Below are positions 59,410-64,000 of a stretch of DNA of 64,000 nt, piece after piece. The notes under the pieces are model-generated. The model had not been told where the DNA came from and did no database searches. It saw nothing but the letters and a program-made list of their open reading frames with translations. A program made the position numbers and the translations under genes. The DNA comes from Corynespora cassiicola (Eukaryota; Ascomycota; Dothideomycetes; Pleosporales; Corynesporascaceae): the NCBI GenBank assembly GCA_022059125.1, contig JAEUWY010000023.1, positions 434,001 to 498,000 on the forward strand. The letters are read 5' to 3'. The first letter of the stretch is position 1, and every line of letters starts with the position of its first letter.

Positions 59410-59785
59410 CAGAAAGACCGGCTAGCGTACTCATAGTAATAGTGGCGGCTTCTGGATTGGTAACAGAAATTCACTACCAGTGCGGAACGAGATAAAAGTC
59501 TTTGAATCCATCACGTTCATTATAGACCAAAGCAGCAAAGGCGTTCTCGAGTTGGCTATGCAACAATATGGCAGATGAGGATGCTTGTACAAGTCAGTTC
59601 CCCAACGGTAGTTCCGATTTGGGCTTTCATAATCCAGAATATCTCAGCTTGCAATCAACTAGAACCTCACATTCAACAAAGCCTCCATAGTCCAGACCAA
59701 CACGCTGCATTACTACAATTTGATTACACATCTAATTCTTCAAGCGTAAATGACTTCTCCCCCTTTCTCTCATTCCCCCATCCCT

Positions 59786-61449
59786 CTACCCATGCAACCC
59801 TGAATTATCCGCGCAACTAAACGCCCCGCCAATCATCCCCGACTTATACGCCTCCATAATCTGCTCCACAACCCCATACGTCCCTCCCACACACAAAAAC
59901 GCCCCTATCGCAATGAGCAATACATGCAACCCCCAAATCGCTTTCTTGCCGATGCCGCCAGACTTGTACTCTGGGTGGTCGTACAGCCACAGATAGCCCG
60001 GCAGGCAGATGGCAATCGGGGCAAAGCAAATGGACCCCGTGAGCGCAATCAGGTACGAGAAGATGGGAATAGCTTGTGCGAGGATGAAGGCGAGGGCGCC
60101 GAGGATGGTGGTGCAGCCGAGCCAGGTGCCCCAGTGCACGACGGTGTTGCGCTGGAGGTGCGATGAGTTGCGTAGGATGCGGACGAAGACGTATTTTGCG
60201 GCGACGTGGAGGTAGAGACAGCCGGAGACCATAAGTCCGATCAGACCTGTGGGATCTTTAGTATTTGAGAGGTGCGGATGTGGAGGAGAGGGGGTATACC
60301 AATGCCGTAGGCGACCTTCTTCAGGGTGGAGCCTGCGGAGCCGAGGGAGGGGTTTGTGACCCATTTTCCGCACCATTTGTAGACAACGAGGGAGAAGGCG
60401 AGGTAAGAGGCTTGTACAATGCCCATACACACGTAGACGGCTTTGTTGTAGTCGCGGGGTTTCTGGGGGGGTTAGTGTTCGCTGTTCTGAATCGTAGCAG
60501 AGGCGAACTTACCTTCATCTCAGAGATGACGGGCAGGAAAGCACTTGTTCCAGCAGAGGAGACGAAGATGGTACATGTGGCCGTCATTCCAACCATGAAA
60601 GATGGATACGCAATCGCATGGTATCCGAAGTCGAAGTCACCTTCTTGGGGTGCGGCAGCGGGGCGGTCTCGCGTAGTGACGCCCACGACCACAATGAAGA
60701 CGGCGACGTAGATGGAAATGAATCCGGCCCATGTTCTTTGAAATCACATTAGCCTTACCATTCCTCTTCGTTGCTTGCGATACTTACAGCCATCCAATCT
60801 TTTCAAACTTCCGCACAGACGCGCTGGCGATGATCACAACAGCCGACAGGAACGCCCACCACACAGTACACGCCGCATGATCTGAGAGCGCATTCAGGCC
60901 CGCCGCAAGACCGATGATGCCCGAGCCGCTGCAGAGCACATAGGCAATTATAAAGAGCCCTCCGACAATCTCCTTGAGAATGGGTCCGCCGACCACGAGG
61001 GCCATATCCGCAATCGAGTGGCAGTGGGCATGGCGGTTGCGGAAATTTCCTTGCACGATGGCGAAATCTAATGAAATCAGGCTGTTGTCTCCCAAGAAGA
61101 GGTATCCAAACTAACATGTGTTGATAGCTCCCCACCCGATGACGGAAAGCGCTCCTCCAATGGCTCCGAGGCCGTACATAGCCGTGGGGATACTGAGCAC
61201 GCCAGTCGCGAAAATGACTACCCGGCGTTAGCTTGGGATTCCACAATGGCTCCAGAGGCTCCACTTACTCTTCAAGAAGATGACGGACGCCATTGGCCAT
61301 CCCACAAGACGGAACTGCACGCCATCCGTAGTGGTCTTGAATACCTCAAAGTCATCATCGCCCTTGGAGTCGAACATGCCGTCCTCAACAGCCCCATCGC
61401 GGATGCTAGGGCTCGGTGCCGGCTGGATCTCTTTCTTCTCTTCCGCCAT
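59786..61449 (-). CDS. Amino-acid/auxin-permease-family (AAAP) transporter, six exons (469 aa)
   Basis: The exons are 61449-61269, 61217-61116, 61067-60788, 60735-60513, 60462-60300 and 60246-59786. All phases are consistent, and each junction falls in a hydrophobic or conserved stretch. The N-terminus is hydrophilic and acidic; eleven membrane segments follow. The first carries the Aa_trans-type IIFATGVLSIPTAMYGLGA, then GWGAINTYFAIVQGNFR, LVVGGPILKEIVGGLFIIAYV, FGYHAIAYPSFMVGMTATC and GIGLIGLMVSGCLYLHVAAKYVFVRIL. The family resembles fungal neutral/aromatic amino-acid permeases (MTR-like), proton-coupled plasma-membrane importers. Its place between hydantoin-type hydrolases suggests it imports their substrate or product, which is inference. 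Confidence 0.85.
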
Positions 61450-62250
61450 GACTATAGGCGATCAAATATGTTGGGCAAGTATCGTATCTGCAGTCGTAGC
61501 CGTCGTCTCAGCACACTACCACAAGGTCTGAAGTAGGTGTTCCACACTCAGAATCTGTCGTGCGACCCTCCCAAAGAAAATTGACCGCCGATCAAGAGCC
61601 GCAGCAAAAGCAAAACATGTATCCTCGTCAACGCGCGCGTGCATCTCGCTCCCTTTCAACAGCAACGGTTCCTGCGCGCGCCAAGCTGATACTCGCGTTT
61701 CCTTATCGTTCCCCCAGCCCTCGGTGACGTTAGACGAGACCGGGGTGCGGACGATAGTCATGGACGAGCTGCCCCTTTGATAAGGACGCGCTGCCCATCG
61801 TATGCAAGCTGCCGCATACATTTGCCATGTTCAAGAGTGGAGGCGCGTCCGGGGATAAGATCGCCGCGCTCGGGTGTATCGTGGAGTCTTGATAGGCGCG
61901 AACGCCTCGTGGGCCGCTCCACTCGCGCAGGCGAGCTGCCCGGACTAAGGCTCCGCTCTGGGTTGTGGTGGCTTGGAATTCTGGGGCGCGTATCGCACTT
62001 GGTCGGCTCGCTTGGGGTCTATGGTCTGGATGCGGAGAGATAGGATGAGGGTTGGTGTTCCGATATTGTGTCGGCTTAATGCTAACCGATGATGTTTTGG
62101 TGAGGGCCAATGAGGAACGCCGAACGTGGTGATGGACTCGCATCAGCGCAACGAGGTCGAGAGGCACGATTCGCACCGATTTCACATGTCGCCGACAGAG
62201 TTTATGGTCTGATTGAATAGCACATTGATTTGGAATTCGTCGCGATAGCA
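61450..62250. other. Upstream region of transporter, no gene seen
   Basis: 801 bases between the transporter start and the stop of the PuuE-like gene (both minus). It contains one AGATAG core at about 62037-62042 and a direct GC-rich stretch, but no supported ORF. Confidence 0.4.
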
Positions 62251-63390
62251 TTACTGAGCGCCGGCACGATGGCCCGGCTTGTAAGGGAACTTCTCCTTGA
62301 AGTGCTTTGCGATATCCCGCCGGGTGGTGACCCAGACGCCCGGTTTCTCAGAGATGTACTGCATAAAGTTTCGCAGTGCTTCCGCTCTGCCGGGTTTACC
62401 TACGATACGGCTGTGCATCGGGATATTCATCATCTTTCCGCCCTCGCGATAAAGCATATCAAAGGTGCTCTTGAGATAGCTTTCATACGTTTGTCCTGCA
62501 GAGGTCATGAATCCGGGAGCCATGTGGAACTTTCCGTCGTTGCAGTCGTAGTTGTAAGGGACCATGAGTAGTCCCTCTCGTTCTTCGGCAGGAAGATGAG
62601 CTTCTGATGGAAGATCAATCCAGTAGGGCACATCGTCATTGTAGCCCTCGGAACTATACAAGAGCCTTTGTCCCATGCTCTTGAGGACGTCAGGGACCAA
62701 TGCATGGGTGTTGGGAGTGCCACGACCAAAGTAAAACCCAACAGGCCACTCGCCAGTTGTTTTATGGAGGGCCTCCCATGTATCCTTGATGTATTTCTTA
62801 TCTTCCTCGAGGTTGTAATCCCAAAATTCGAGCCATCGTAAACCTATCCAGATGAGTCAGTCATGGAGAGGTCGATGTTGAGAACCAAGCCAAGGCTCGG
62901 CGAAGACTGTTCTCCATTTTTGGAGGAGAACTGGTACGCCAATCAACTTACCGTGCGCTCCAATTTCATGCCCTTCTCGAACGCATGCCTTGGCGAACTC
63001 TGGGTTCCTCTCCATTGCCTTGGCAATTGCCCATAGAGTCATGTTCCAACCGAATTCCTTCATGAGGCGGAAGATGCGCCAGCAGCCAACTCTGCTTCCA
63101 TACTCGAAATCATGCTCTGAGTTCAAATGCCTTCCTCCAGGCTTGACACCTCCAGAGGAACCCTTTTCCCACAGGTATGGCTCACTCATATTGTCACCAT
63201 CGTACCAGCTTCGTTCGCCTCCCTCCTCATAATTCAGGATGAATGATACAGCAATGCGGGCGCCATTCGGCCATTGACAGTCGTGGCTTGCCTCACCAAA
63301 GCCTATTTAGTCAGTTTTGTACGTGACTGAAGATTCTGGCTCACCTTCGAAGTCCCGGGGAATCTGGATTGCTTCCTCGACATGCGGCAT
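62251..63390 (-). CDS. PuuE/allantoinase-like polysaccharide-deacetylase-fold hydrolase, three exons (329 aa)
   Basis: Exons 63390-63345, 63302-62952 and 62843-62251 join in phase 1 both times. The spliced N-terminus reads EGFGEASHDCQWPNGARIAV followed by SFILNYEEGGE and a D-x-M-SE segment. HEIGAHG carries the metal/catalytic His and joins LRWLEFWDYN across the second intron. GFYFGRGTPNTHALV is the PuuE-type substrate region, and MNIPMHSRIVGKPGR near the C-terminus gives the last His. The length and these motifs fit the metal-type polysaccharide-deacetylase fold of PuuE (cofactor-independent allantoinase) rather than secreted chitin deacetylases: no signal peptide is present. PuuE opens the hydantoin ring of allantoin. 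The exact substrate here is uncertain. The gene is 339 bases from the divergent amidase. Confidence 0.85.
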
Positions 63391-63729
63391 CTTGACGTTC
63401 CTTACAGATGTTCCTTGCGATACAAATTTTGCAATGCGAAGAGCAGACTGAACGATTCAGCATTTATTCACCTCGTTCTGTCAGGATCTGGGTGCGGAAT
63501 GATTCCAGCCGATGATGCAGTGCATTGCATTGCCGATCGCTGCCCCGCAGTGGGGTATTAAATGCAGGTTGATTGTAAACGCGATACACTGCATAGTATC
63601 AGATATTCCCGGGCTTATCGATTGCAGTAGGATCGCATGAATTTCTCCGGTTCGAGAGTGGGATGGGTCAAGGTCGACACTAGGTAAACCCATTGCCTGT
63701 TTTCCAGTCTTTCATCGACGCAATTGAAT
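63391..63729. promoter_or_regulatory. Divergent promoter, PuuE-like hydrolase / amidase
   Basis: 339 bases between two divergent ATGs, so the genes probably share control. One CGATAAG GATA-type core (minus strand, about 63614-63620) and a repeated TGCATTGC stretch near 63521-63532 are visible. No TATA box near either start was obvious. Confidence 0.4.
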
Positions 63730-64000
63730 ATGTCTGTCTTTTCTGTTACACCCAAGCCTGGAAATCCAGTAACGACTGAGGTCTTTGAGAATGTTTGTAA
63801 ATCGCTCAATGTCACCGTTACAGATGAGGAAAAAGAGGATTATCGCAGACTGCTCGCAGTTTTCCACGAATCGGCTGAAGAATTGATGGCCATGCCAGAC
63901 TTTGAGCCTGTTACTGATCTTGAGCGCTTTCCAAGAGAAAATGTACATTTTCCGGGAAAATCAGACAACCACTATGGTGCATGGGCATGGAAGGTACATA
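63730..64000 (+). CDS. N-terminal part of an amidase, cut by right edge
   Basis: ATG 63730 opens 88 codons up to a GTACAT donor-like site at 63994, immediately before the window ends. The exon ends with a segment of the kind found near the N-terminus of fungal acetamidase/amidase-signature proteins (LERFPRENVHFPG, NHYGAWAWK), where residues equivalent to NxYGAWAWK precede the domain. The N-terminus has no signal peptide, consistent with a cytosolic enzyme. No catalytic residue is yet visible, so the family call rests on this segment and the neighbouring genes. Confidence 0.6.
   Translation, partial: MSVFSVTPKPGNPVTTEVFENVCKSLNVTVTDEEKEDYRRLLAVFHESAEELMAMPDFEPVTDLERFPRENVHFPGKSDNHYGAWAWKVH

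Noticed and set aside
63391..63729. Single GATA core as proof of AreA nitrogen control
   Set aside because: One six-base degenerate site is expected by chance in a few hundred bases; noted only as compatible.

Overview
The window is nuclear DNA of a filamentous ascomycete (Pezizomycotina; a Dothideomycete is my best but unproven guess). The genes are split by short GT..AG introns, mostly 48-90 nt, with CTAAC/CTGAC-like branch sites. The gene content is typically fungal: a Zn(II)2Cys6 regulator, a siderophore-type MFS transporter, an RTA1-like protein, a fungal rhodopsin-domain protein, Slx4 and Mtc1. No rRNA, tRNA, CRISPR array or intact transposon was found. I derived gene models by splicing reading frames by eye at positions where donor, acceptor and phase agree and a family motif continues across the junction.

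Layout. 0-6.8 kb: gene-poor. It holds a Cys-rich partial gene at the left edge, a cryptic four-exon minus-strand gene, a short ORF resembling a death-effector-type helical domain, and several broken exon-like pieces. 6.8-21.2 kb: SLX4, a Zn2Cys6 transcription factor, a group of small CxxC proteins, an HSL-type esterase, a siderophore-transporter-like MFS protein facing away from it, and an RTA1-like membrane protein. 22.5-30.4 kb: a pyroglutamyl peptidase-like protein, a large basic/acidic nuclear-looking protein, MTC1 and a small DUF2462-like protein. 31.4-43.5 kb: a secreted GH115 glucuronidase, two membrane proteins, a small spliced ORF, a secreted amidase and a CPD photolyase. 44.8-54 kb: a rhodopsin-domain membrane protein and one small disordered-protein gene built of similar exons, both set in long empty stretches.

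54-64 kb: the most coherent functional block. A hydantoinase/oxoprolinase (HyuA-HyuB fusion), an amino-acid/auxin-permease-family transporter, a PuuE-like polysaccharide-deacetylase-fold hydrolase and the start of an amidase lie together. The enzymes all belong to families that hydrolyse cyclic or linear C-N (amide) bonds. The set looks like an uptake-and-degradation cluster for a hydantoin- or lactam-like nitrogen compound. The actual substrate cannot be read from sequence.
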